A stretch of 64,000 nucleotides of DNA from Thiocapsa marina 5811 (GTDB lineage Bacteria > Pseudomonadota > Gammaproteobacteria > Chromatiales > Chromatiaceae), in assembly GCF_000223985.1 (NCBI RefSeq), contig NZ_AFWV01000001.1:124001-188000 (forward strand), written 5' to 3'. Below the pieces are notes generated by a model. The model saw only the letters and a list, made by a program, of their open reading frames with translations. It made no database searches and was not told the DNA's origin. Below, piece after piece: positions 55,241-64,000 of the stretch; the stretch's first letter is position 1; every line of letters starts with the position of its first letter. The position numbers and the translations under genes are program-made.

Positions 55241-55416
55241 TTTGTGCGGTTTCGCTCTCCGGGATGATGCGGCGCGATTTTATACCGGCGCGGTCTCGAT
55301 TGGCGAAGACCCTGAAATATACTGCGATTCGTCTCGGACGTCCATGGGTTCTTCCACGACTGGCTCATGCGCACCCATATGCGCCGGTCTGAATTCGGTC
55401 GACCGCTCGGGGGGCG

Positions 55417-57432
55417 TTACTCTGCTCTGTCGACCTCGAGCATCCCCTTGAGCGCATGCAGATGACTCAAGCCCCGGGCCTTGCGGTTCTCGGGGGTCTC
55501 GTCGCGGGCGCTGTCCCAGCGCAGTTGATCCCGCGGCAGCTCGGCAAGGAAGCGGCTGGGCTCGCTGGTCACCCACTCGCCGTAGCGTTTACGCCGCCGC
55601 GTGAGTGTGAAGGTGAGTGTGCGTTGTGCACGGGTGATGCCGACATAGGCAAGCCGGCGCTCCTCCTCGATGGTCTCCTCCTCGATGCTGGTGCGGTGCG
55701 GAAGCAGCTCCTCTTCCATGCCGACCAGGAAGACGTGGGGGAATTCCAGGCCCTTGGCGGCGTGCAGGGTCATGAGGCTGACCCGGTCGCCGCCTTCGTC
55801 CTCGTCCTGACGTTCCATGACGTCCAACAGGGTGAGATGGGTCGCCATCTCGGCGAGTGTCTTCTCTTGCAGCTCGCCCTTTTTGAGTGCGCCGAGCCAG
55901 TCGAGCAGATCGGTGATGTTGGCGTAACGGCGGTCGGCAACCGCTTGACTGGAGGCATGCTCGCGCAGCCAGGAGGCGTAGTCGATCGTCTCGACCAGCG
56001 TGCGCATGGTCCCGACGGGGTCGCTTTCGCCGCGTCGGGCATGCTCGGAGACCAGTGCACTGAACGCTTGAAGGCGCTCGCGTTGGCGCTCGCTCAGATG
56101 TTCGCCGAGACCGAGCTCGCCGCAGGCTTCAAGCAGATGGATACCACGCTCGCGTGCATAGTTGGCGAGCTTCTCCAGGGTCGTCGGGCCGATCTCGCGC
56201 CGCGGGGTGTTGACGATGCGCAGGAAGGCGGCATCGTCCTGCGGATTGGCGATCAGGCGCAAATAGGCCATCAGGTCCTTCACCTCGGCGCGGGCGAAGA
56301 AAGACGTCCCGCCGCTCAGGACATAGGGCACGTTGTGCTCGCGCAGGGCCTTCTCGAACGGGCGCGCCTGATGGTTGCCTCGATAGAGGATGGCGATGTC
56401 GCCGAACTCGGCCCCTTCGGCGAACTTCAGGTGCAGGATCTCGGAGACGACCTGCTCGGCCTCGTGGCCCTCGTCCTTGCAGTGCAGCACACGCGGCGGC
56501 TCGCCCGGACCATGCTCGCTCCAGAGCCGTTTCTCGAAGACATGCGGGTTGTTCGCGATCAGGGTGTTGGCGAGTCCGAGGATGGTCGCGCTGGAGCGGT
56601 AGTTCTGCTCCAGCATGATGACCTTCAGATGCGGATAGTCGGTCTGCAGCCGGGCGAGATTCTCGGGCCGTGCGCCGCGCCAGGCGTAGATGGATTGATC
56701 GTCGTCGCCGACCACGGTGAAGGCCGCGCGCGGGCCGACGAGGCGACGGACCAGGTCGTATTGTGCCCCGTTGGTGTCCTGGTATTCGTCGACCAGCAGA
56801 TAGCGGATCCGTCCTTGCCAGGTCTCGCGCAGCTCCGGGTGCTCGGCAAGCATTCGCGCCGGGCCCAGGATGAGGTCGTCGAAGTCGACCGCGTTGTAGG
56901 CGCGCAGGCTGCGTTCGTAATCGGCATAGAACGCGGCGAGTCGGGCCTCGAAGTCGTCCTCGGCACGGCTGGCGGCCTGCGCGGGGTCGACCAGGTCGTT
57001 CTTCCAGCGCGAGATGCGGTGTTGGATCGCGGCGGGGCTGAAGGCGTCGCCGCCCTTGGTGTGGCGCAGGTGCTCCTTGATCAGGGCCTCGGCGTCTTGG
57101 GCGTCGAGGAGCGAGAAGCGCGGGCGCAGTCCGGCAGGCTGCGGGTGTCGACGCAGCATGTCGAGACCCAGGGTATGGAAGGTGGAGATGGTCAGGCCGC
57201 GCGTCTCGGCGCCTTTGATCCGACTGCCGACCCGCTCGCGCATCTCGCGCGCGGCCTTGTTGGTGAAGGTCAGTGCGCAGATGTGGCGGGGCGAGATCCC
57301 GCCCGGGCCGATCAGGTGGGCGATCTTGCGGGTGATCACGCGGGTCTTGCCGGACCCGGCACCGGCCAGGACCAGGAGCGGCCCGGCGGTGTAGTGCACG
57401 GCCTCGAGTTGTCGCGGATTGAGTCCGGTCAT
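55417..57432 (-). CDS. rep: ATP-dependent DNA helicase Rep
   Basis: Superfamily 1A 3'-5' helicase of 671 residues that clears proteins ahead of the replication fork and restarts stalled forks. Motifs: LNPRQLEAV (Q-like), LAGAGSGKTRV (I), ALTFTNKAAREM (Ia), YLLVDEYQDTN (II), VVGDDDQSIYAWRGA (III), LEQNYRSS (IV), VSLMTLHAAKGLEF (V) and LAYVGITRAQ (VI). Length and DDDQSIYAWRGA phrasing match Rep rather than UvrD or PcrA. The start at 57432 follows aaagga. It is monocistronic. Confidence 0.95.
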   Translation of the reverse strand: MTGLNPRQLEAVHYTAGPLLVLAGAGSGKTRVITRKIAHLIGPGGISPRHICALTFTNKAAREMRERVGSRIKGAETRGLTISTFHTLGLDMLRRHPQPAGLRPRFSLLDAQDAEALIKEHLRHTKGGDAFSPAAIQHRISRWKNDLVDPAQAASRAEDDFEARLAAFYADYERSLRAYNAVDFDDLILGPARMLAEHPELRETWQGRIRYLLVDEYQDTNGAQYDLVRRLVGPRAAFTVVGDDDQSIYAWRGARPENLARLQTDYPHLKVIMLEQNYRSSATILGLANTLIANNPHVFEKRLWSEHGPGEPPRVLHCKDEGHEAEQVVSEILHLKFAEGAEFGDIAILYRGNHQARPFEKALREHNVPYVLSGGTSFFARAEVKDLMAYLRLIANPQDDAAFLRIVNTPRREIGPTTLEKLANYARERGIHLLEACGELGLGEHLSERQRERLQAFSALVSEHARRGESDPVGTMRTLVETIDYASWLREHASSQAVADRRYANITDLLDWLGALKKGELQEKTLAEMATHLTLLDVMERQDEDEGGDRVSLMTLHAAKGLEFPHVFLVGMEEELLPHRTSIEEETIEEERRLAYVGITRAQRTLTFTLTRRRKRYGEWVTSEPSRFLAELPRDQLRWDSARDETPENRKARGLSHLHALKGMLEVDRAE

Positions 57433-57606
57433 GCGGGATCCTTTCGGGTGAAGGCGATCCCGTGCTCGCATCGCGCGAGGCCGCCTCCGGTTCGGGCCGA
57501 CAAAGATACCCTATCGGCCTCGGTCGAGCGCACCTGCGGATGAGGCAATCCGGGTGCGTTCGTACTACCATGCAGGTCTTTCAATCGACGGTCAGATGGT
57601 GGTCCC

Positions 57607-57957
57607 GTGACGAGAACGATCCTGCTGACGATCCCGCTGATGCTTTGCCTCGGGATGGCGCACGCGCAAGAGGAGCAGCCGGCGGCTGCCGGCGGTGGCT
57701 TTCTGGAGGCGCCGACGGTGATTCCGTCTCCGGTCACCGGCGAGCCGGTGGAGCCCGAGATCACCATCATCGAATCCGGGGACGAGGTCATCTACGAGTA
57801 CCGGGTCCGCGGGGTGCTCTACATGGTCCGGATCCAACCCCAGTTCGGACCGCCTTACTTTCTTTTCGACACCAACGGCGACGGCATCCTGGACATGCAG
57901 GAGAATGCGGCGAACAACGTCTCGATCCCGCAGTGGGTGCTGTTTGAATGGAATTGA
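57607..57957 (+). CDS. DUF2782 secreted protein
   Basis: A 116-residue protein with a signal peptide (LLTIPLMLCLGMAHA-QEE) and the DUF2782 domain: EPEITIIESGDEVIYEYRVRG, LYMVRIQPQFGPPYFLFDTN and IPQWVLFEWN. It is a small conserved periplasmic protein of gammaproteobacteria, often near polA and homoserine kinase genes, with unknown function. The start codon is GTG at 57607. PolA lies about 4 kb away here, with the TRAP genes between. Confidence 0.88.
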   Translation: MTRTILLTIPLMLCLGMAHAQEEQPAAAGGGFLEAPTVIPSPVTGEPVEPEITIIESGDEVIYEYRVRGVLYMVRIQPQFGPPYFLFDTNGDGILDMQENAANNVSIPQWVLFEWN

Positions 57958-58092
57958 AGTCGGATCGAGCGGCATCCGGTTGACATGTCGATCTCGAGTC
58001 CGCGAACGGCCGAGCCGCCGGCGCCGTTCGGCCCGATCTGATGTCTCGTCCGAGTCGCCTGTTTTGCCCGATACAGACGCCTGGAGCCCCCT

Positions 58093-58668
58093 ATGACGAA
58101 CCATCCCCGACCGGGAGGCCGGACCCGCCTGCTTGTGCTCGCCGATCGGATCGACGCCGTCGTCCGACAGATCGGCGAATGGGCGACCTGGCTTTCGCTT
58201 GGCATGGTGCTGGTCACCTTCGCCGTGGTGGTCTTGCGTTATGCGTTCGACATCGGCTCGATTGCGTTGCAGGAGTCGGTGACCTACATGCATGCCGTCC
58301 TCTTTATGCTCGGTATCGCCTATACGCTGGGGCGCAACGGCCATGTGCGGGTCGATATCCTCTACGAGCGGCTCTCGCGTCGCGGCCGTGCGCGGGTGGA
58401 TCTGATCGGCACCCTTCTGCTGCTGATCCCCGTGTGCATCCTGATCATCTGGCTCGGTTGGGCCTATGTCGCGGAATCCTGGCGTGTTCAGGAGGCCTCG
58501 CGCGAGACCGGCGGCCTGCCGGCGGTCTATCTGTTGAAAAGCCTGATCCTGATCATGCCGGTCCTGCTGTTGGCGCAGGGCCTGTCCAATGCCGTGCGCA
58601 ATTGGCTCTTCCTGGCCGGGATGGACGAGGCCCTGCCGTCCGTCGACGGGGAGATCGGTCGTGCATGA
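58093..58668 (+). CDS. dctQ: TRAP transporter small permease (DctQ-like)
   Basis: A 191-residue protein with four membrane helices (WATWLSLGMVLVTFAVVVLRY, TYMHAVLFMLGIAYTLG, LIGTLLLLIPVCILIIWLGW, LLKSLILIMPVLLLAQGLSN). RNGHVRVDILYERLS is the DctQ signature. It joins DctM to move organic acids such as C4-dicarboxylates, driven by a sodium or proton gradient. It overlaps the dctM start. The soluble binding protein DctP is not in this window. Confidence 0.92.
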   Translation: MTNHPRPGGRTRLLVLADRIDAVVRQIGEWATWLSLGMVLVTFAVVVLRYAFDIGSIALQESVTYMHAVLFMLGIAYTLGRNGHVRVDILYERLSRRGRARVDLIGTLLLLIPVCILIIWLGWAYVAESWRVQEASRETGGLPAVYLLKSLILIMPVLLLAQGLSNAVRNWLFLAGMDEALPSVDGEIGRA

Positions 58669-60046
58669 GATGATGCCTGTTCTGCTCTTCGTCGGCGTTG
58701 TCGCCACCCTGCTGGCCGGCTACCCGGTGGCTCTGTCCTTGGGGGGCACCGCGCTTGCCTTTGCCCTGGTCGGCGAGGCCTTCGGGCTGTTCGAGCCGGC
58801 GTTTCTCGAGGCGCTGCCCAACCGGCTCTACGGCGTCATGACCAACGAGACGCTGATCGCGGTTCCGCTCTTTGTCTTCATGGGGGTGATGCTCGAACGC
58901 TCGCGGGTGGCCGAGAGTCTGCTCGATACCATGGCGATGCTGTTCGGTCCTTTACGCGGCGGGCTCGGGATCTCCGTGACCCTGGTCGGCATGTTGCTGG
59001 CGGCGAGTACCGGAATCGTCGGAGCGACGGTGGTGACGATGGGGCTCTTGTCGTTGCCGATCATGATGCGACGCGGTTATTCGCCGAGCTTGTCGGCCGG
59101 GACCATCTGTGCGTCGGGAACCCTGGGTCAGATCATCCCGCCGTCGATCGTGCTGGTGCTGCTCGGGGACGTGCTCTCCTCCGCCTATCAACAGGCGCAA
59201 TTGGAGATGGGCATCTGGTCGCCGGAGACCGTCTCCGTCGGCGACCTGTTCGTCGGTGCATTGGTACCCGGATTGATGCTGGTCGGTTTCTACATCCTCT
59301 ACATCGTGGGTGTCGCGGTTTTTCGACCCGAGTCAGTCCCGGCCATGCCGCGCGAGGATCGACCGGTCGACGGCACCGCCCTTGCCTGGCGGGTCATCTC
59401 GGTACTGATCCCGCCCCTCTTTCTGGTTGTGGCGGTGTTGGGCTCGATCCTGGGCGGGTTTGCGACTCCCACGGAGGCGGCCTCGGTCGGCGCAGTCGGC
59501 GCGCTCATCCTGGCCGCGAGCCGGGGTAGGCTCACCCTGTCGACACTGCGTGAGGTCGTGCGTCAGACCACCATGGTGACCAGCATGGTGTTCTTGATCT
59601 TCATCGGTGCTGCGATCTTTTCATTGGTCTTCCGCGGATTCGGCGGCGATGACCTGGTCACCGAGTTCCTCACCGGCTTGCCCGGCGGGACGTTCGGCGC
59701 GGTGGCGCTGGTGATGCTGGTGATGTTCCTGCTGGGGTTCATCCTTGACTTCATCGAGATCACCTTCGTGGTGGTCCCGATCGTGGGTCCCGTCCTGCTT
59801 GCGATGGGGCTGGATCCGGTCTGGCTCGGGGTCATGATGGCGATCAATCTCCAGACCTCCTTCCTCACGCCGCCGTTCGGCTTCTCGCTGTTCTACCTGC
59901 GCGGGGTGGCTCCGCCCGAGATCACGACGGTCGACATCTACAAGGGCGTCGCACCCTTTATCTTGATCCAGTTGCTCGTCCTTGGACTGCTTGCGCTTTG
60001 GCCCGCCTTGACCACCTGGTTACCCGGGTTGGTCTATGCCTCCTAA
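58661..60046 (+). CDS. dctM: TRAP transporter large permease (DctM-like)
   Basis: A 461-residue, about 12-helix permease of the DctM family. Markers are GYPVALSLGGTALAFAL, NETLIAVPLFVFMGVMLERS, GTLGQIIPPSIVLVLLGD, GGFATPTEAASVGAVGA and FLTPPFGFSLFYLRGVAP. The GTG start at 58661 lies seven bases after a good RBS (ggggag) and overlaps the dctQ stop; ATG at 58670 is the alternative. The TAA stop is supplied by a repeat element. ETGG-containing DctQ and this DctM resemble the large TRAP group for mannitol/chloroaromatics or dicarboxylates; the substrate is not assigned. Confidence 0.93.
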   Translation: MHEMMPVLLFVGVVATLLAGYPVALSLGGTALAFALVGEAFGLFEPAFLEALPNRLYGVMTNETLIAVPLFVFMGVMLERSRVAESLLDTMAMLFGPLRGGLGISVTLVGMLLAASTGIVGATVVTMGLLSLPIMMRRGYSPSLSAGTICASGTLGQIIPPSIVLVLLGDVLSSAYQQAQLEMGIWSPETVSVGDLFVGALVPGLMLVGFYILYIVGVAVFRPESVPAMPREDRPVDGTALAWRVISVLIPPLFLVVAVLGSILGGFATPTEAASVGAVGALILAASRGRLTLSTLREVVRQTTMVTSMVFLIFIGAAIFSLVFRGFGGDDLVTEFLTGLPGGTFGAVALVMLVMFLLGFILDFIEITFVVVPIVGPVLLAMGLDPVWLGVMMAINLQTSFLTPPFGFSLFYLRGVAPPEITTVDIYKGVAPFILIQLLVLGLLALWPALTTWLPGLVYAS

Positions 60047-60099
60047 ACCGCGCCCCCGCAAAGGGCCATGGACACATCAAATCGCCTGGACGCGGTTTG
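60044..60099. repeat. Short TAAACCGCG palindromic element
   Basis: A 56-bp unit, TAAACCGCG to CGCGGTTTG. It is shorter than the usual 85 bp. Its first three bases are the dctM stop codon. Confidence 0.75.
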
Positions 60100-60143
60100 T
60101 GGTCCGAGCGAGCCGCTTGGTGGGCGGCTGCACCATCCGGAAA

Positions 60144-60500
60144 TCAGCGCACGCTCGATCGATGGCCGCTTGCACCGATAGCCTGCGGAGGCGGAAGCTG
60201 TCGAGCAGGATCTCGGGTCAAAGCCTGGTAGAGGGCGGGTTGGGGATCTCGGAACATCACGCCGATGCCGGAACCGCGATGGTGTACCACGAGCGCCGGG
60301 ATCAGCCAGTCCTTGCCGAGACATTCGAGCTCGAGCTCGACCAGGATACCGGTGGGAAGCGTCAGATTGCGGACCTCCAGGAACATGCCCTGATTGGACA
60401 TGTTGCAGGCATGGGCACAGATGAACCGGCGTTTACGGTAGCGGATCGACACAGGAAGGTCGATCGGGTGTCGGGCGCAGTAGCGGCGTTCGATGGTCAT
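60144..60500 (-). CDS. PilZ-domain protein, 118 aa
   Basis: The start MTIERRYCARHPIDLPVSIRY at 60500 is chosen because the family begins there. RRYCARHP gives the RxxxR motif and CNMSNQGMFLEV the (N)xSxxG motif for cyclic di-GMP binding. The C-terminal end is basic and Pro-rich. It is soluble and probably a c-di-GMP effector. A longer frame to 60650 overlaps the upstream glycosyltransferase gene. It lies downstream of that gene on the same strand and might control it. Confidence 0.88.
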   Translation of the reverse strand: MTIERRYCARHPIDLPVSIRYRKRRFICAHACNMSNQGMFLEVRNLTLPTGILVELELECLGKDWLIPALVVHHRGSGIGVMFRDPQPALYQALTRDPARQLPPPQAIGASGHRSSVR

Positions 60501-60615
60501 TGGATGGTTTCCCCCTCGTTCTTCGGTTTCGCGGGATAGTAGAGGCTCGACTTGACGAATCGGTTGAGGTCGTATGACGGATTGATGAACCTTATCGAGC
60601 ACGCCGCCGTCTTCA

Positions 60616-61320
60616 TCAGCCATCGCGATGCTGCCAATAGCCCCAGTCATAGGTCCGATATTTCACAGGCATCAGATTCGTATAGAGCAAAGTGCAGCGG
60701 ATGATCGAATGCAGCGTCTTGCGTAATCTGCTGCTTTCTATTCGGCGATGGTCGGTCGCATGGACGACCAGATCCTTTTGGAACGAAACCCGAAAGCCTG
60801 CTCGTCGAATGCGCCAGACGACCTCCGAGTCCTCGTTGCAGGTCAGCCTCATATCGAAACCGTCCACGCACGCGAGCGCATCTCGCCGTATCAGGAGATT
60901 CGAGCCGGACGCGGCAGGAAATCCGCAGGCATGGCTGAGCGCTTGGGCGCGTGCAATGCGGTTGTAATAGTGGCGGAAGCGACCTCGGGAAAGCTTCGGT
61001 CCGTAGTAGACCGCACTCCCGGAAAGTGCCGCGAGCCTGTCGAAATAATCCGGCGGAAAAAGGATATCGGCATCGCTGAACAGCAGCCAGTCGGTCCGTG
61101 CGAGATCGGCGCCGCGCTGTCTCGCTTGCGTGACCGAGCCGGGCTCGCGCAGGACGATCGTGCGCTCCGGACGTAGGGTCTCGATCAGATCCGGCGTCTC
61201 GTCCCGGCTCGCATCCACGACGATGAGCCGGATTTCCGCCGGAACGGACGCCAGAAACTGCCGGATATTGTGGGCCTCGTCGCGCGTCGGAACGATCAGT
61301 GTCAGTTCGGCCGGCAGCAT
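60616..61320 (-). CDS. Family 2 glycosyltransferase
   Basis: A 234-residue GT-A enzyme. LTLIVPTRDEAHNI opens the nucleotide-sugar domain, with VVDASRDET and the DxD motif in WLLFSDADILFP. GFPAASGSNLLIRRDAL and NEDSEVVWRIRRAGF (acid-base region) follow. The enzyme adds a sugar to a cell-surface or lipid acceptor that cannot be defined. Unlike many GT2 enzymes it has no membrane helix. It starts at MLPAEL (61320) and is followed by a PilZ gene on the same strand. Confidence 0.9.
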   Translation of the reverse strand: MLPAELTLIVPTRDEAHNIRQFLASVPAEIRLIVVDASRDETPDLIETLRPERTIVLREPGSVTQARQRGADLARTDWLLFSDADILFPPDYFDRLAALSGSAVYYGPKLSRGRFRHYYNRIARAQALSHACGFPAASGSNLLIRRDALACVDGFDMRLTCNEDSEVVWRIRRAGFRVSFQKDLVVHATDHRRIESSRLRKTLHSIIRCTLLYTNLMPVKYRTYDWGYWQHRDG

Positions 61321-61476
61321 TCGCGTTCATCCCGTCTCGCACGGCAAAATGGCCGTCGGTCGAGTTTAAGGCGGCGTCATGTCAAGCTGATGACACGATG
61401 GGGTTGGATCGGAGACCCAATCGAGCGCGAGGCCAATAAGCCCATGGGGCATCGGTCCGGAAACCCGGATAAAGAA

Positions 61477-61572
61477 ACCCCGGAGTCCAGGGGTCGGGAC
61501 TCCGGGGTAATCGCTTCCCCGGCTGGGGGATGCCGGGTAGTGGGGTTGCCCTCAGGGGGGATAGGCAACCCC
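61477..61572. ncRNA. Structured noncoding region: three consecutive hairpins
   Basis: Three perfect inverted repeats follow one another between polA and the glycosyltransferase gene. The first is ACCCCGGAGTCC/GGACTCCGGGGT at 61477-61508. The second is CCCGGC/GCCGGG at 61518-61537. The third is GGGGTTGCC/GGCAACCCC at 61542-61572. Each loop carries a G-run on the plus strand (C-run on the minus). It is downstream of polA. It may be a small RNA or the polA terminator region. The rest of the 511-base gap (61321-61831) holds nothing I can identify. Confidence 0.45.
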
Positions 61573-61831
61573 GATGCGCTCGGCAAATGTGACCCGGTAC
61601 ACCTGAGTAAGTTCCTTGGGTGTTCGACGCGTAAAACCAAGCTCTGCGACATTCAGCGCTGCGATGTCCCGGGTACGGCAAGACAGCCGTACTTGTTCGA
61701 TATATCAATAGAGGTTTTTCAGCAGCTTAATACCAAAATCTTAATCCAAATCGCGCTCCGCCAGGGCACCCTGCAACGACGAGCCTACGCATACCCGAAA
61801 CCGGCATGGATGACCTCGGGCGCGATTTGGG

Positions 61832-64000
61832 TCAATGGGCCTCGTCCCAGTTATCCCCTACCCCGATATCGACAATCAAGGGCACAGCCAGGTCCGCGGC
61901 TGACTCCATCATCGTGCGGATGCGCGCACCGGCCGTTTCGACCGCATCGGCGGCGATCTCGAACACCAGCTCGTCGTGCACCTGCATGATCATCCGCACC
62001 GGCGGCTGCTCGGATTGGATCCAGTCGTCCGTCGCGATCATGGCACGCTTGATGATGTCGGCCGCCGTGCCCTGCATCGGGGCGTTGATGGCGGTCCGCT
62101 CAGCCGCTGCGCGCCGGCCCTGGTTGCTGTGCCCGATCTCGGCGAGATAGAGCCGGCGCCCGAAGAGCGTCTCGACATAGCGGTCCTCGCGTGCCTTGGC
62201 GCGGGTGCGCTCCATGAAGTCCTTGACCCCGGGATAGCGCTGAAAATAACGATCGACGTATTCCTGCGCCGCACCCCGCTCGATACCGAGCTGCTTGGCG
62301 AGGCCGAAGGCGGACATGCCGTAGATGAGCCCGAAGTTGATCGCCTTGGCCGAGCGGCGTTGCTCGCCGGTAACCGCCTCGGGCTCGAGCCCGAGGATCT
62401 CGGCGGCGGTCGCGCGGTGGATGTCGAGCCCGCTCGCAAAGGCCGCGAGGAGCCGCTCGTCGCCCGAGAGATGGGCCATGATGCGCAGCTCGATCTGGGA
62501 GTAATCGGCGGCAAGCAGTCGGTTCCCGGACTCGGCGACGAAGGCGCGGCGGATGCGGCGGCCCTCGTCGGTACGGATCGGGATGTTCTGCAGATTCGGG
62601 TCGCTCGATGAGAGTCGGCCGGTGGCGGCCACCGCCTGGTGGTAGGAGGTGTGCACCCGCCCGGTCTGCGGATTGACCATCTGGCGGAGCTTGTCGGTGT
62701 AGGTGGATTTCAGCTTCGAGAGGCTGCGGTGCTGCAGGATCAGATCCGGCAGTGCATGGCCGTCGGCGGCGAGCTGCTCGAGGACCGACTCCGAGGTCGA
62801 CGGCGCGCCCGTCGGCGTCTTGGCGACCACCGGCAGGCCCAGCTCCTCGAAGAAGATGGCGCCGATCTGCTTGGGCGAGCCCATGTTAAAGCGCCGACCG
62901 GCCGTTTCGTAGGCCCGGGCCTCGATCTCCTGGATACGCTTGGCAAGCTCCCCGCTTTGCACGGCGAGCAGGTCCGGGTCGATCCGCACCCCGTGGCGTT
63001 CCATCCGCGAGAGGATGGGGATCAGGGGGATCTCGATGTCCCGGTAGAGTGCGGCCATGCTCGGGACCGCTTCCAAGCGGGGCCAGAGTGCGCGATGCAG
63101 GCGCAAGGTCACGTCCGCATCCTCCGCGGCATAGTGTCCGGCCTGCTCCAACGGGATCTGGTCGAAGGTCAGCTGCTTGGCGCCTTTGCCGGCGATGTCC
63201 TCGAAATGGACCGTATCGTGGTCCAGGTATTTCTTGGCCAGCGAGTCCATGTCGTGGCGGGTCGCCGTGCTGTCGAGCACGTAGCTCTCGAGCATGGTGT
63301 CGTGCGCAATGCCGCGCAGCTCGATGGCGTAGCGGGCCAGGATGCTCATGTCGTATTTGAGGTTTTGGCCGACCTTGCGACGCTGCGGATCCTCCAACAG
63401 CGGCTTCAGGCGCTCCAAAACCTCCAGGCGATCGAGCTGATCCGGGGCCCCCGGGTAGATGTGGGCGACCGGGACATAGGCGGCCGTGCCCGGCTCGACC
63501 GAGACGGAGAGGCCCACCAGCTCCGCGCGCATGTAATCCAGGTCGGTCGTTTCGGTATCGAAGGCGAAGAGATCGGCGCTCCGCAGCGTCTCGACCCAAC
63601 CCTCGAAGGCGTCTCGGGTGAGGACGACCTCGTAGTCCTGGCTCGACGTCGACCCCGTCGCTGTCTCGGCGCCGTTCGGGTCGACCGCGGTGTCCGCGTC
63701 CTTGAGTGTGGCGAGCAGCCGACGCGACTCCAGGCGCTCGTACCAACCGCGCAGGGTCTCGCGATCCGGCTCGCTCGGGCGCAGGTCCGTCGGCTCGAGG
63801 TCGAGCGCGACGTCGCGCTTGATGGTGGTCAGCTCGCGCGACAGAGGCAAACGATCCAGCACGGCACGCAGGTTCTCCCCGACCTTGCCCTTGATCGTCT
63901 CGGCATTGGCGATCACGCCGTCCAGATCTCCGAAGTCGGCGATCCATTTGGCGGCGGTCTTGGGGCCGCACTTGTCGACGCCCGGAATGTTGTCGATGCT
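61832..64000 (-). CDS. polA: DNA polymerase I, C-terminal 722 residues (partial)
   Basis: The frame is open at the window edge (64000), starting within the 5'-nuclease domain (IDNIPGVDKCGPKTAAKW). Next comes a 3'-5' exonuclease domain with intact DEDD residues (FAFDTETTDLDY, NLKYDMS, YAAEDADVTL), so proofreading is expected. The polymerase domain has motif A (ADYSQIELRIMAH), motif B (RRSAKAINFGLIYGM) and motif C (MQVHDELVFE). It acts in Okazaki-fragment processing and repair. The N-terminal 5'-nuclease part lies beyond the window. The gene ends in GDNWDEAH. Confidence 0.97.
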   Translation of the reverse strand, partial: SIDNIPGVDKCGPKTAAKWIADFGDLDGVIANAETIKGKVGENLRAVLDRLPLSRELTTIKRDVALDLEPTDLRPSEPDRETLRGWYERLESRRLLATLKDADTAVDPNGAETATGSTSSQDYEVVLTRDAFEGWVETLRSADLFAFDTETTDLDYMRAELVGLSVSVEPGTAAYVPVAHIYPGAPDQLDRLEVLERLKPLLEDPQRRKVGQNLKYDMSILARYAIELRGIAHDTMLESYVLDSTATRHDMDSLAKKYLDHDTVHFEDIAGKGAKQLTFDQIPLEQAGHYAAEDADVTLRLHRALWPRLEAVPSMAALYRDIEIPLIPILSRMERHGVRIDPDLLAVQSGELAKRIQEIEARAYETAGRRFNMGSPKQIGAIFFEELGLPVVAKTPTGAPSTSESVLEQLAADGHALPDLILQHRSLSKLKSTYTDKLRQMVNPQTGRVHTSYHQAVAATGRLSSSDPNLQNIPIRTDEGRRIRRAFVAESGNRLLAADYSQIELRIMAHLSGDERLLAAFASGLDIHRATAAEILGLEPEAVTGEQRRSAKAINFGLIYGMSAFGLAKQLGIERGAAQEYVDRYFQRYPGVKDFMERTRAKAREDRYVETLFGRRLYLAEIGHSNQGRRAAAERTAINAPMQGTAADIIKRAMIATDDWIQSEQPPVRMIMQVHDELVFEIAADAVETAGARIRTMMESAADLAVPLIVDIGVGDNWDEAH

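Noticed and set aside
54982-55392. Plus-strand frame containing [21 protein letters not shown]
   Set aside because: This is the familiar false protein produced by translating the tRNA-Arg gene antisense; no real gene.
61377-61708. Minus-strand ORFs in the gap between polA and the glycosyltransferase
   Set aside because: They translate the GC-rich hairpins; residues are Pro/Arg/Ser-rich with no start signal or similarity.

Overview
The window is GC-rich chromosomal DNA from a gammaproteobacterium, most likely a purple sulfur bacterium of the Chromatiaceae (Thiocapsa-like). The main clue is a complete hynS-isp1-isp2-hynL [NiFe] hydrogenase operon, a gene order established for Thiocapsa roseopersicina. 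The placement is an inference from gene content. No 16S rRNA gene is present.

Layout. 1-5 kb: the end of a probable K+/H+ antiporter, a frameshifted ferredoxin, nrdB with an unusual N-terminal extension, a NADAR protein and a stand-alone EAL protein. 5-8 kb: two envelope glycosyltransferases. 8.3-10.4 kb: an HNH nuclease gene split by an ISAzo13-type insertion sequence whose 3-bp target duplication and inverted repeats are visible, so the original reading frame can be rebuilt. 10.7-23.2 kb: ordinary housekeeping genes (YqhA-like protein, alpha/beta hydrolase-OsmC fusion, DUF455, glycerate kinase, tsaB, adenosine kinase-like PfkB kinase, comEC, DUF2062, lolD, lolC/E). 23.3-24.3 kb: a RAYT transposase inside a nest of its probable REP palindromes. 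24.3-34.1 kb: a signalling block with a CheB-CheR-PAS fusion cut short by a REP, a PAS-GGDEF-EAL protein, a STAS protein, a PAS histidine kinase with a FixJ-type regulator, and a PilZ protein. 34.3-41 kb: agmatine deiminase, a HupH-like protein and the hydrogenase operon, closed by a strong terminator. 41-43.4 kb: a GNAT enzyme, a COMT-like methyltransferase and an outer-membrane barrel. 43.6-51.3 kb: a divergent redox and sensing block. It holds ferredoxin, ferric-reductase-like cytochrome b and a Tat flavoprotein on one side; a histidine kinase, two secreted proteins and an OmpR regulator lie on the other. Several of these carry Pro/Gly-rich segments. 51.5-57.4 kb: a DUF89 protein, an SrfA-like membrane protein with cysteine-paired helical repeats, tRNA-Arg(CCG) and rep. 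57.6-64 kb: a DUF2782 protein, TRAP permease subunits, PilZ, a glycosyltransferase and the 3' part of polA.

Two dispersed repeat families stand out. One is the REP/RAYT set (GTAGGGTGGACRAGCG...). The other is a family of roughly 85-bp palindromic elements ending in TAAACCGCG/CGCGGTTTA. They occur singly or as doublets with an AT-rich linker, and their terminal TAA is exactly the stop codon of at least six unrelated genes. That behaviour, together with the 43.6-51.3 kb redox/sensing block and the cysteine-repeat protein, is the most promising undescribed material here.
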